Source: Hyperoplus lanceolatus (Eukaryota > Chordata > Actinopteri > Uranoscopiformes > Ammodytidae). From it: a DNA stretch of 64,000 bases. Below the pieces are notes generated by a model. The model saw nothing but the letters and a program-made list of their open reading frames with translations, ran no database searches and had not been told where the DNA came from. Of the stretch, positions 42,606 through 54,623 are shown piece after piece; the first letter of the stretch is position 1, and the number at the start of each line of letters is the position of its first letter. Made by a program: the position numbers and the translations under genes. Where the stretch lies: positions 31,985,501 through 32,049,500 of the forward strand of contig CM049395.1 in assembly GCA_026929865.2 (NCBI GenBank). Direction: 5' to 3'.

Positions 42606-43004
42606 ACCATTAGATCTGCTAGGCCTTGTTTAAGAAAATTGTCCTTCAATCTTTGTCAACTATTTACTTTATTTACTTTAAATACACCTTAAATAAGTGA
42701 TTGTCTAATGGATTTGTCTTGCATTACAGTTTATGAGATATATATCAATGGCACAATTTACCCCATGGTATTCTCTCCAACCGCACAACTTACACCACAC
42801 CGGGGGCAAGTTGTGCAACAAGACAACTTTTTTCCGAAAGCTATATTTCTTTAACAGTTTATTCCAGATCCAAAGTTTTTATTGCCAGGGATGCACAACA
42901 CCCTGAAATATATGTATATATTTGAGTTGGAGACTTTACTGTCAAGGCCTCACATTAAAGTCACTTTGAGTGAAAAGTTGCACAACTTAGGCCACTCTCC
43001 CCTA

Positions 43005-43630
43005 ACTAATATTTAAAGGGGTACTGCACAGATTTCACACATCACAGTCTGGTTGCAGATGTTGTTGTGTACTACTGCACATGTGAAACAAAGTTGCAAT
43101 AAACAACTCTTGTGGCTCCAGATGGAGCTGTGTGAAGTCTGACAAACTGCCTTAAGTGGTGTCAATGGAGTCAGCCTCGATCACTAAAAGTTTGAATGTG
43201 AACAAATCTGCCCTGTGTGGAGTTAGAAAGAGGTTAGCTCACCAGACCTATTGAGCCTTGGTGTTCATCTGGGCATGAGGCTAGCAGCTTGAGGCCACAA
43301 TAGTCCATAAGAGAATAGTACTATCAAAGCTCTAACTTAACTGTCTGTATTCGAATTGCATTGTGTCAATTACTCTTGATTATTTTGGTAAAACGTCTAT
43401 TCTTTCATCTGTGCTTCTCAATGTTCATGTCCGCTGAAAACAAAGTAAGGAAAAAGGTGGAAACAGTCAATCAAATAACCTAATTGATCATCAATTGTGA
43501 TCTATTACTGTAGGCGAACATATTTGGACTCAATAGGCTGACAAATCTGCTAACTTATTTGAGGTTTTACTGCAGGCCTGTTTGCATTATATTACTATGC
43601 ACGGGATGAAACAAACTGAAAACAATGAGG
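43005..43630. other. Intergenic, possible small repeat
   Basis: Begins TTTAAAGGGGTACTGCACAG at 43013, wording I associate with a dispersed percomorph repeat, but no second end was found. Nothing coding is seen before the TG tract. Confidence 0.3.
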
Positions 43631-43635
43631 TATGA

Positions 43636-43639
43636 GGCC

Positions 43640-43705
<66 letters not shown>
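43636..43705 (+). repeat. (TG)n microsatellite, left of the RLE-type LINE
   Basis: About 33 TG units with one TATA interruption. The LINE sequence starts immediately after it, and another TG tract begins where the LINE ends. Confidence 0.97.
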
Positions 43706-43707
<2 letters not shown>

Positions 43708-45556
43708 CTGCCCGTGGAGCGCAATTAACTTCATTCTGTCAATCAATAGGTGGATAGAGTGGATGTGCCAAAGCGCTCCACCTGGAACCATCTCCCCAAA
43801 TCCTGTACAAGCTTTTGCCGACGATGTGCAAATGGCATCCCGCCAGGAAAGGTTGTGCAGGACATGTTCACAAGACTGATGCCTTCCTTCGGTGGTCGGG
43901 CCTGGAGGTCAAGGAGTCCAAGTGCGCACGTTCTTTGAAAGGAGGAGCGGCGGGAATAGGTGGTATCGGTCGAAGCTAGACCGCGACCCCCAATTCAAAA
44001 TCAACAATAAAACCATTCGAGTCTATTCCCGAAATGAAACATATGCATACTTGGGACACAAATTTAATGTAGCTGGCGACTGGGACCAACAAGTGCAAGA
44101 AATAATATCCGATTATACTTCAAGGTTACATAAAATTGACACATCTCCTTTGCCGCTTACAATGAAACTGGATGCCATTGGGCAAATTGCCTTATCAAAG
44201 GTTCACCACTTCTTTGCCAATGTTCACTTAACACGTAAAACACTGCAAGACTTAAACAATAAAACGGTTCAGATAGTTAGAGGCTGGAGTGGCCTAAACA
44301 CCCACACAACTCGGGACGTCATCCACCACAGTAGGCACGAGGGGGGCTTGGGAGTACCCGATTTTGAGTGGGTCTACATCGCCACCAGGTTGGCACATTT
44401 ATTAAATATGCTGAACAACGATGATCCCTCTGTCAGGAAAATGGCCCGTGCATCGCTATTATTAGACCTTAAGAAGCGCAAAGTCCCTCTCGCCTCCGAA
44501 TCTGAGCCGAACTTTCTGGGATTCAGAAGGAAACCGAACGGCAAACTGGACACTCGCGCCATCGGGTTCGGTGTCAGGTCTGACTGGCCGGATCTTAACG
44601 ACCTCTGTAGTTGGACTGGTATCGTTCTGCGTTGGACACATAATGGAAAGACTGTAGCCCCATCCGAATCATTGGTTACTAGTGGGGACATCGCCGTCAC
44701 TGCCACCTTGGTGGAAGACGGAGTCGAGTTCACACTCCCACCCACTAACTGTCGCGCAGCCCTGCTGGCAATAAAACACAGACAACGCCAAAAACACTGG
44801 ACGGGACTAAGACTACAAGGCAAACTAGCCTGCTTGCCTTCTGCTGACCATTCTGTGTCCCACATCATCTTCAATAATGCATCCATTGATGAGGACATAC
44901 AAACGTTTGCCATCAAAGCCAGATTGCAGGTTCTACCGTCCCAGCTGAACCTGTCAATCTGGTACCCACACACCCACACATCATTATGTATTCATCATGG
45001 ACAAGAACAGTTCACTGAGACAATGTCACATATATTAAATGGCTGCTACTTTTATAAAAGCCTTTATATAGCCAGGCATGACAGGATTGTGAACTTGATT
45101 GTACAAAGCTTACCACCTATACTTTCACCAACATCCTCCACCCATGTCAATTGCTTTGTTAGACCTCATATGTTCTCTTTGTGTGAAGCTGAAATGTCTG
45201 TGTTTACTGATCTAAGTGCCACCAGGCCTGACATTTTGATAATAGATGAGCACCGTAGAAAAGTGCACATCCTGGAGGTAGCCTGCACCTTTGACTCAAG
45301 TTTAGAGGAGGCTTATTTAACTAAGCTGGTGAAATATTACCCTCTAGTACAGACAATTAACTCCATGGGCTACAACTGTCATTTACTTGTGTTCATTTTT
45401 GGCAGTCTAGGCCATGTGCATAGGCTTGTCACTAGTGGTCTTAGGATTGTCGGCCTTACAAAAACAAGCGCAAAACAGCTTGCCAAATACTGCTCAGTGT
45501 CCTCCATCATTGGCAGTCGCCATATTTGGAGGAGAAGGTGTTGTGTGTACCCATAA
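43706..45556 (+). pseudogene. RT/RLE polyprotein, truncated and lightly frameshifted
   Basis: Coding from the FADD box to the stop at 45554-45556. The frame shifts between about 43840 and 43878 and returns near 43930: between these points the WSGLEVKESKCA block reads in another frame. From 43931 to the stop the frame is open for over 540 codons. Endonuclease marks include the P-D of RPDILIID (codon at 45227), HILEVACTF and KLVKYYPL. The long intact part with only small indels suggests a fairly recent insertion, and the missing 5' end is the usual outcome of incomplete reverse transcription. Confidence 0.75.
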
Positions 45557-45678
45557 TATCAGCTGTTTGACTGGCATTGGCCACGTTTCAGAGTTGTGTC
45601 GGAGAAAACTTTGCATCTATGACATTTGTGTCCTTATGTATATTATTATTAATTGTGGGCGCAAATAAAGTACTAAAA

Positions 45679-45680
<2 letters not shown>
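43706..45680 (+). mobile_element. 5'-truncated LINE of the restriction-like-endonuclease (R2/R4/NeSL/Hero) type
   Basis: Only the 3' half is present, lying exactly between two TG tracts. It starts within the reverse transcriptase just before the FADD catalytic box (43814-43825) and keeps the thumb region (ETYAYLGHKF), a zinc-knuckle region (CIHHGQEQFTETMSHILNGC) and a restriction-like endonuclease with the RPD...D/E motif. The 3' UTR ends GCAAATAAAGTACTAAAAAT. This is the layout of the early-branching LINE clades that carry a C-terminal endonuclease instead of an N-terminal APE one. In fish these include R2, Hero, NeSL and Rex6/Dong; I cannot decide which. Confidence 0.8.
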
Positions 45681-45757
<77 letters not shown>

Positions 45758-45782
45758 AGAGAGACAGAGAGAGAGAGAGAGA
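45681..45782 (+). repeat. Compound (TG)n-(GA)n microsatellite right of the RLE-type LINE
   Basis: About 30 TG units to about 45742, then an imperfect GA tract to 45782. Together with 43636-43705 it brackets the LINE. Confidence 0.95.
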
Positions 45783-48700
45783 TGCAGTAATTGATTAGAT
45801 ATGGGAGCAGAGAGCAGAATGAATCCTCAGAAGAAATGTTGATTCATTTAGTTCAGATCTAATCTGGTCTTCATCATCCTGCCCCGAAATCTCTCTGCTT
45901 CATTACTTTCGGCTTTCTTCTCCTCCTTCGTTCATCCTTTTATCCTTAAAGAAGAGGATGAGGATAGCTCTACATCTGCACAGAGAGATCATTAGTGTTC
46001 CTTTCACCCAGTGACGAAAAAACCCCATCCATCAAAGCAGTCTTTTGTTCTTCTGTTTTAAACCGCAAGATAACAGACAACAGTATGATCAGCAATTTAA
46101 AATGAATTTATGAAAGAGAAAAGTTTGTTGTGTAGGAATGTGTAATTTTAGAAGAATGTTCCTCAAGCAATCAAGATGGGGCACAGTATGAGGTTACAAT
46201 GCAATTTTTTGCACCACAGTCGATTGTGTAGTGGCAAGAAAATTCAAAATAGATACAGCAACACCAATTGTAAGGCAAGGATAGCAACCAAAGCAATAGT
46301 AAGATTTATTTTTTATTTTATAAGTGTCAAAAAGAATAAAATGTAAAATACACATACAGCCCAATGGAATGATATCCTCAATTACTGAGAAAAAAACAAT
46401 TGATACGCGAGAAGTTAATCTCTGGATAATTTTTTCAGAAAGTATTGAAACTGGGACTTTTATGTTTATAAATGAATTCCCTGTTTGCAGCATGTAGGGC
46501 AACTCTGTGTCCCATAGGTGGCAGCAATTGACCGGTGAAATCTGCACAAAGTTGTGAATTTCCCAATATCAACATATCACAGCAGTGGAGTGAAACAGAA
46601 CGAGGAGTCACCAACAGTTCAAATAGTGCACTTCTTTAGATGATGGTAGGTTGGCATACAACAGTGTCATGCTGAAGCTGCAGGATAATTTGCAAGTTTT
46701 ACAATATGAAGGAGCAAACTAATGTGGATGTGGGACTTTTCGTTTCCTGAGCAGAGAGAGGCCTGGTGTCACACTAAATAAGGCATCTGAAAAGAGGAGG
46801 AGGCAAAGAGGAGGCATGTTTTCAATCAGCAGGCTGGATCATTAGACCTGCTGCAAGAATGGAACAGCTGCGCCATTAATCTGTAAATTTACTTTTCGCT
46901 CCATAACAATGTTTTCTCCAAAAGCCAAAATGGTTTTATTTGCATCTGTAGCACTTAGTTGCACTCAACCCATTAAAGAGCTGCAGCTCTGTAAAACAAA
47001 ACACAGCAATGTCCTCACTTTACAATGTTTTTTTTTTCATAAAGTGATGAAGACATATAATAGCATTTAGTGTTCACATTAAACAGCATGGTAGTGCCTG
47101 TTCATACAAAATACACCACCTCATAACAATGATGCACCTTTTGTCAAAAATAATGAATTATATGGTTTCAAGTCACCAATTGATTGACATATTGGGAGAA
47201 AAAGGGAAATAATTGGCTGCCATGAAGGATGGACAACACATAAAACATATTAAACACCGTAGGATGCTTTAAAATGACTGGCAGTAATGGACACAGGGTT
47301 TGTTATCAAGAAGGAAAATATCCCTTGTGTGGAACTTTAACTGAATCCTTTGTAATAAACCTAGTTGTCCAACAGATGGCGATACAATACACGAAGAAAC
47401 ATGTACAGTTCAGTTTATTCGCACCACTTTTAAACATCTTCAAATCTATAACTGGTGCAAGTAGACCACTTGTCGGAGACATTCAAATCCACTCTTTAAT
47501 ATTTAATATATAACTGAATGAGTCTTCATCTGTTTCCATGGTGAGATGTTATGCTTTATTGTACTTAAGAGTGCTACAGGCGCACATTAGAAAAGGGACA
47601 TTTGAGCCTACTTGATTGTAAAATATATATTTTGTATTTCAACAGGGAAATTGGGAATCTGATAGGGAGGAATATGCTGACAGACGTTTCTGGACTTTAT
47701 TGGTTAAGTGAAGTTAAGTTGCTTTATTTGTCAATCAACAAAAGGCAACATTGAGATGTGTTTTTTTTTTGCATTTTATTCCTTCTCAAGACACCACACT
47801 CCAGAGGGGGTCCTCGCGCAGGGTCAGCCTTAGTGCCTTGCTCAATGACACAATGGTAGAGATGGTAAGCACTGTAGATGTTAGACCTTGTCATGCTGTA
47901 ATGATGTAATGCTTTGATGCTTGCTTTGATGACGCTGGTGATCACATGGGATTAATAGTTGCATGAGAAGTGAACTAGACAGATTGAGATTTTGGTCAAA
48001 TCACTGGGTTGCTGTAACTCTTTTGTACCTAATATTGGTAGATTTAAATAGCAAATTGCCTTAGTGACCCACCAGGGGTCAGTCTCTGCAAACTGCTGGT
48101 GTGGACAAACCCTAACCTTCAGGACTTTTTTTGAAATTCCAGCCCCAATCTCAAAGCTTTACAGACCAATTATGTGTTGGTTTAAAATGATACACAATAG
48201 AATAAATAATTATTTCAAAGCATTGCATATGTTCATCAACATGCTCTAATTGATTTGCCAGGTCATTTGGGAAACAGTACAACAAGCTGTACACACATCT
48301 TACATTTTCGCCATACAAAGTGAATATGGTGGACGTGTTAGCAAACAGTAGTTTATTTATACGAACAGCAAATACAGAGCATATTACATTCATTTGGAGT
48401 TGTGTTCGTGTCACACTTATGCATGTAATTCAAATATAAATTCTCCTTTCTTGACCGACTCCTGGGGGACATTCCTGGCTCTTCGACTACTTAATGCTTC
48501 ACTTTGTTTATCAATTAGTTGCCAACTTTTGTCATGATTATGCTACAAACCTAAAACTATATATATAAAAAAATATTATAAAAATTCTAAATATTTATGA
48601 GATGAGGTAGTCCATAGACTCTTCCATGTTTTTGCAAGAATAACATTCACTTTCTCAGCTGTTCCCTTTAGACACACCTTCTCCGGTTTGTTAAGCAGCT

Positions 48701-50390
48701 GGCCACCTACTGTGTCCAAAAACACCTCCAGCGTCTTAACATAGCAACGGCGCACACGTACAGTATATGTGCATGCTTCTGATTGAAGGACACCTCCTAG
48801 TGAGACTGAGGGATGGCGAGCGGTGTCATTAAAACACAGGGCCAGGGCATATCCTGACAGATACCCAGTGTTTTTGGAATTTATAAATACTCAAAGTAAG
48901 ATACATTTCTTGAGTGGTTTGCAGTTGAGATATGGGAATGGATCAAGAGCCAGTGCCTTGATATTGGTGGAGTTGGGAAGAACCAGCAATATATAGAATC
49001 CTCCCTTGACTTGAGGACCTGTTTTTCTTTTGTAACGGTAACTTTTATGTAGGCCTATTTTGAAGTCAGTTGATATATTCAATCCACAGTTGTTAGAACT
49101 ACTCTGTTAATCAGAAGAAATGGTGAGCAGGTGAGTAATTTGGTGGAACAGGTCAGATAGTAAAACTGGCAGGACTGAAATGACAAGAGAAAATCAAACA
49201 GGATGAATAAATTAAGGGAAGAATATCAGGAATTTCTAACAAAATCTTTGAGATTTTTTTTTTGTATAGACCAAAGCAGGTGGGCCGACACAGTGTTGCA
49301 AACCATTGAATACAATGTATTATTCAAAACAATGTCTGATTTTCTGAAGGGGCCTTCTTCCCTTTAACATACTTAAACTTTGAGGGCCACCAAAGGTGCA
49401 TTGCCAGTCAGTCAATCTGCGCTGCTTTGCATCAGAATTTAATCATGTAAACGTTCATATTTCACACAAAATAAGCGTCAATGCAAATGGAGTGGAGCCA
49501 CTGCCCTTAACCACTCCCCACCCCCTCTCCCTTCCTCAGCTCCATCCATTCTCCCCGGTAACTTACACCCCACAGTGGCAATGTGATTTCGGCAGTAATG
49601 TGTTTCTATTGCTCTTCCTGTGATGCCCCGCGGTATCTCTGCACCGCTGTACACAGAGCTTGGAGGGCTTTGGAGAGCCCCATTTTCCCCCATAATCTTT
49701 CACACTCATCGACATGTAAGCGTGGTGTAATGCACTCGTGCACACACAATGGGTAGAATAAGTGTAAACTCGAAAAAAGAGTCCCTCTCTATGGCTGAGT
49801 TGAGGGAGAATTAACATAGTGAAGACACTGCATTATGCAAATGTGTTATGGTTCCTCTCTCTGACAGTGCTGGTAAATTGGATGATGTTTTATGATGATG
49901 TAAGAGTGAGTTAAGGCTCGATGGATCAGTGCATTTAATACCTTTGATATGTGTCTCCCTCCTAAGGCCCCCCCTTACCTACTCGTCCCGCTCCGAGACG
50001 CCAAATTCGTCAGCTTGCCTTGGTGACGCCGCCCACTTGCTGTTATGATTCTTGGCTTTCAGGCTCAGAGTCAATAAGACAATAACACAGCGTTGGATTA
50101 GGCTGGGGATGAACCGCGGACGAGGCTGACTGTGGCAGCTGAGAGTGTTAAACCTTACCAAAGGGATAAAGGGATTGGAAATGTGTTTTTGGCTGCTGAT
50201 TGGCTCACCCTGCAGTCATTTTTATTTAGTTAAAAATAAAAGAGACGCAGCTCTTTTGGAGAGGTTTTGCAGTCATGAAGAGAAGTGGGGATAAAGGGAT
50301 CATCGGGAAGGTCAGATGCTTAGAAATAAACAAGAATTAATCCTGTTATGGTGGCTAAGGTTGAGGTAAATAAGGGAGTAGTAAGCAATA
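45783..50390. other. Intergenic desert, no gene recognised
   Basis: No exon or protein-like frame. The segments 49480-49720 and 49960-50160 are less AT-rich and contain balanced, non-repetitive sequence that could be conserved non-coding DNA. The rest is ordinary AT-rich intergenic sequence with short A/T runs. Confidence 0.35.
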
Positions 50391-50415
50391 CACACACCAG
50401 CACATACACAGACAC

Positions 50416-50416
50416 A

Positions 50417-50486
<70 letters not shown>
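50416..50486 (+). repeat. (CA)n microsatellite
   Basis: About 34 CA units, after an imperfect CAGACA lead-in. Confidence 0.97.
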
Positions 50487-50487
<1 letters not shown>

Positions 50488-50693
50488 ATACAGCAACACA
50501 CACAGGATGGCGGCCTTGGCTTTGTTCTAAGCTCTTAGCCGTTTGTCTAGTGTTACACAGGCTCCATTTACTCCTGATTGCCTGTGACTGATGACCTCTG
50601 AACCCAATCCACACAGGTACTGCAGGACCAACCATCAATACTGGCAGCAGGTTGTTTTTGTCTCTAGGCTGCTGGATAAATGATGTCCTTGGT

Positions 50694-50695
<2 letters not shown>

Positions 50696-50776
<81 letters not shown>
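50696..50776 (+). repeat. (CA)n microsatellite
   Basis: About 40 uninterrupted CA units, 210 bp after the previous CA array. Confidence 0.97.
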
Positions 50777-50779
<3 letters not shown>

Positions 50780-51465
50780 CATGTGATGAAGAGTCACTAG
50801 TAGACATACTAGTTTTAATAGTTTGTAAAGGTAAACAAGGTTAGGAACCATTCTGCTAATTTGATTTTATACAGTTAAGAAACCAATGGCTGCCTTTAAT
50901 GGTATATTACCCTATTCTGAACATCTATGGATTTTCCTCGCTTGTCTTCTTGGTCTAATTGTTCAACATCAAAGTAATGCCGTTGGTGTTTAATGCTTTG
51001 CCATCAGAGTGTCCTTGAATGGCCATTAAAATAGCTTTTCATCATGTACTAAACTAAACTGGCATCCATGAATGTCTGAAAGAATGGAAACTGAAAAGCA
51101 TCCGGTATGCATTTCAAAATTATCTGCAGAAATGTAAACGATATGCAATCTGCAATGTATGGGCAAAACAACCATTAGTGTGAAAATACACTTTCATACA
51201 TCAACACAATTGTTTCAATCTCCCACTTGTTTTTCTACCATTGTCAAATCACATTATAGTCTGTCAATCACCTGTTTGTGTCCAACTAAAGGCCGTTATT
51301 TCAAAATGACACATAAAGGAGATGCTAAAACCTATATTAATGTGTGTGTTCAAACATGAAGAAATGCAAACAAATTGTAGACGCCATGCACACACATGCA
51401 GTATAGTGTACTGTATGTGTGTGCATGCAGATACACACAGATACTCTCACTCTCCCTTTCACACA

Positions 51466-51607
<142 letters not shown>

Positions 51608-51724
51608 CACATCTATCAAGGGTGATGAATCATGGCCTTGTGGCAGGAGGCCTTGATTTTGGGACATCATCCAATATCAGGCCTTGGGGAAAAAGAAGAT
51701 ACGATACACACACAAACACACTAT

Positions 51725-51728
<4 letters not shown>

Positions 51729-51797
<69 letters not shown>
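51729..51797 (+). repeat. (TG)n microsatellite
   Basis: About 34 TG units. It is the reverse complement of the CA arrays at 51466-51604 and 51943-52026, so it can pair with either one on the same strand. Confidence 0.97.
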
Positions 51798-51800
<3 letters not shown>

Positions 51801-51940
51801 ATATGTATAAACACTCCAACCTCTCCTCCATCCTACTCCACTTTTGCTTCTTCCCCTTCCCCATCCCCACTGTCTGAACCCCTTGTTACAGATACAGCAG
51901 AGTGGGGGTGGGAGGGGGGGGGGCAAGTGCCGAGGGGGGC

Positions 51941-51942
<2 letters not shown>

Positions 51943-52026
<84 letters not shown>
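51943..52026 (+). repeat. (CA)n microsatellite
   Basis: About 42 pure CA units following a G-rich stretch (GGGAGGGGGGGGGGC at about 51911-51925). Confidence 0.97.
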
Positions 52027-52028
<2 letters not shown>

Positions 52029-52029
52029 C

Positions 52030-53390
52030 GTTTCCTCCCCTCCTCTGCCCTGTCCCAGCCTCCCATCACACAGGGTGTAAATGTATTCATCTCATCCTCT
52101 CCGGCCAGAGAGGTCACAGCCTTATCTCGCCCTGTGCTGTAGCGCTGTCAGCTCACCAGCCACAAACCATAACTTGTAACTGCTAGCAAGAGCGCGGTGT
52201 GGTCGGAGGCCAGCCAAGAAGACAGGCCAGTGACCACAGGAAAAAAGAACAAAGAGGAGGAAGGACAGGAGAGACAAGAAGGAGAGAGGGGAAAGGAGAA
52301 TAAAGGACATTGAGAGGGAGGAGGAGACTGGTGTGTCCAGAGAGAAATGATGGAGACTTTAAAAAGGAAAAGCATAAATAAGAGATGACAAATGACAGAT
52401 CAGAAGTGTTAAGTCAATACTGAAAGTGAACATCTTATCCAGCTACTTTATTTAGGCTATTATTGAGTCCCATAAAGAACAGCTTTTATAGTGTATATAT
52501 ACCTGTACATATATGTGCAGGGATAAGCCTTTAAAAATGTATTATCAATAATATTTTACTGGCTATTTGCACAGCGTAACTGTAATATATCATTGAGTTT
52601 TAACCAAGATCAGTGCCAGTCAATTTACTGTAACCTTACACTAATGTTTGCAGACAATTTAAATCTTCTTCAAACAAGCAAAAAAAACACACACTGTCCT
52701 CTGGGTATTTACTGGAAAAGCTTCTTACTTCCAGGATTCCTGAGTTGCCATTAGGTCTTGGGTATTTGCCTTGCTATAACAGCAAATTACCATCCTTGTA
52801 AACTATAGACACTAACTGGCTGCCTAAATTATACATGTCCTGGAATTTACTGAATTTAATTTTCAAGTAGCCTATAATTTGTTAAAAAATATTGAGGTTT
52901 GTGTGTGTGGACACTGGACAGACATTTGCCACTACATCGTACTAAAGAGCCATATTCTACTGATAGCACCTAAAGGATCATGACATTCCCTTCCCTTTCT
53001 TGTCTTGACTGTTAAGACTGTTGGTGCCTAAAACTGAGTCTCAGTGACTTGTTAAGACGGATGAGTTTCGCAGTAATTCCACAGAGAAATGAGGATTTGT
53101 GTGGAGAGGGGGAGGGGAGCGCTGGTGGAGGACAGTGGGGGTGCTGTTGTTGGTGGTGGTATTACATGCAGCGCCCCCCCTCCCCTCGATGGGAAGTGTT
53201 TTACAATGCAGCCGTCAGATGTAGAGGAAGGCTCTTCCACCAGAGTCCAGTTAATTAACCACATCAGTTTCTTAATGTGATCAGTTTTAATTAAAACGGA
53301 ATTTAATCGGGAGCAGTAACAGGAGGTTAGCAGCGGTGACAGTCGGGGGGACGGGGAGGTAACGCCACAGTGGGCAGGTTTCTTCAATGT
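52030..53390. other. Intergenic, no gene recognised
   Basis: No coding feature. A purine-rich stretch at about 52235-52330 (GGAGGAAGGACAGGAGAGAC and similar) is the main compositional oddity. Confidence 0.35.
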
Positions 53391-53398
53391 GTGTGTGC

Positions 53399-53400
<2 letters not shown>

Positions 53401-53441
<41 letters not shown>
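53401..53441 (+). repeat. (TG)n microsatellite
   Basis: About 20 TG units. Confidence 0.95.
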
Positions 53442-53444
<3 letters not shown>

Positions 53445-53447
53445 TTG

Positions 53448-53730
53448 CAGCACGGGCAGCAGCAGCCCCAGTTTCCCTCACTTCAGATTTGTGGGTGTCT
53501 AATTAATATGGATAGAGCATTAAGCCTTTTGGACTCCGGTGCCTCTCATTTCATGACTATTAATGATTTTAATGAACTGGGCTAATAAGGCCGTTTTCCT
53601 TCACTGCGCTCTGGAAGGGGCTATCCGACACACGCCAGGGTCAGGAGGACGGGATACCGCGGCCTCCACATGGGAAATTAAAACAGCACTCACAAACCCA
53701 TTAACGCTTTATGCTGTCCGTGCACTCATC
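53448..53730. promoter_or_regulatory. Candidate conserved non-coding element rich in homeodomain cores
   Basis: Contains CTAATTAATATGG, CTATTAATGATTTTAATGA and GGCTAATAAGG within about 80 bases, each a homeodomain TAAT core, embedded in non-repetitive sequence inside a gene desert. No open frame or splice structure explains the region. This is a composition-based suggestion only. Confidence 0.25.
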
Positions 53731-54067
53731 AGCAAACTCAAACGCTGTGAGCACGGTGTGAAACCTGTGTTCATCATGAAGGAAGACAGTGGAGGAGAAA
53801 GCCGTTTTAGGAGGAAGGCCACATGGTGCTGTGTGGAATAGGAACGGATGAACCTAACCCCAACCCTTCACAGACATTGAATAGGTGTGTGTTAAAGTAC
53901 ATGTAATGGCTTATTCAACCATTAGAATAACTTTCGCTGATGGGAAACAGCTAGGAGATATTGAAGAAGTAAAGTTGCTTTCTGTTCTATCACAGAACGT
54001 ATGTAGTTTTTGTGCAGATATTTATTGCTAAATTTGGCGTCCCTAGGACTGAAGCTGACACTACCTG

Positions 54068-54250
54068 ATTTGAGTGAAATGTCCTGACAACTAGTGGTTG
54101 GGTTGCATTCAAATTTGGTACAGACCTTCTTGCAATAATGTTCAATGTATTGACATCATTAGGTCAAATTTTGAATGTGTCCAATATTTTGTTTATAACC
54201 TGCAAAACTAATAACACCATCAGCTGAACTTTTTGTTAATGAACAAATAT
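54068..54250 (+). repeat. Fragment of a dispersed teleost repeat (second copy)
   Basis: GAGTGAAATGTCCTGACAAC, then CATTCAAATTTGGTACAGAC, then GGTCAAATTTTGAATGTGTC and CCTGCAAAACTAATAACA, in the order seen in a widespread percomorph repeat. Related to 11455-11580. Confidence 0.55.
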
Positions 54251-54623
54251 GCATAAGTTCCCGGGTTGCAGTTAGTTTCTGGTGGCCATGCCTCCCCTAG
54301 CGCATTCTTGCATTGTCTGCAGTAGCCTATCTTTGTCTTGCTTTAGTCAGTGCACCTGTGTGACCATTGTATAACTGGGATACTAGTCAAAGTAGAAATA
54401 TACATTTCCTGGGGTGGAAGTCCCCAGGTGGCGTTGTCGAATAGTTAGATTCGGGTGGCAATTCCTCCCCTAACAGCGCCTCCTGCCACACTTACTTGCT
54501 GAACTAAGATGACACATACATTACATTACATTACATTACATTTTATTTGGCTGACTCTTTTATCCAAAGGGACTTCCAGTAAGTGCATTCAACCATGAAG
54601 GTACAAGAATCACATAAGCACTA

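Larger units (their letters stand above)
41773..43002 (+). mobile_element. Pogo-like DNA transposon, degenerate (copy B)
   Basis: Terminal inverted repeats: GGGGAGAGTGGCCTAAGTTG at the left and CAACTTAGGCCACTCTCCCC at the right, identical over at least 20 bases. Each is flanked by TA (41771-41772 and 43003-43004). The interior repeats the TTGTGC part of the terminus several times (for example GGAAGTTGTGCCACCCC near 41800 and GGGGCAAGTTGTGCAAC near 42805). It carries a C-terminal transposase remnant at 42450-42605 and a reversed LINE fragment at about 42160-42425. The termini share GGGGAGARYGG with copies A and C but then diverge. Confidence 0.8.

Noticed and set aside
44374-44979. 201-aa minus-strand frame
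   Set aside because: Antisense shadow of the RLE-type LINE coding region.
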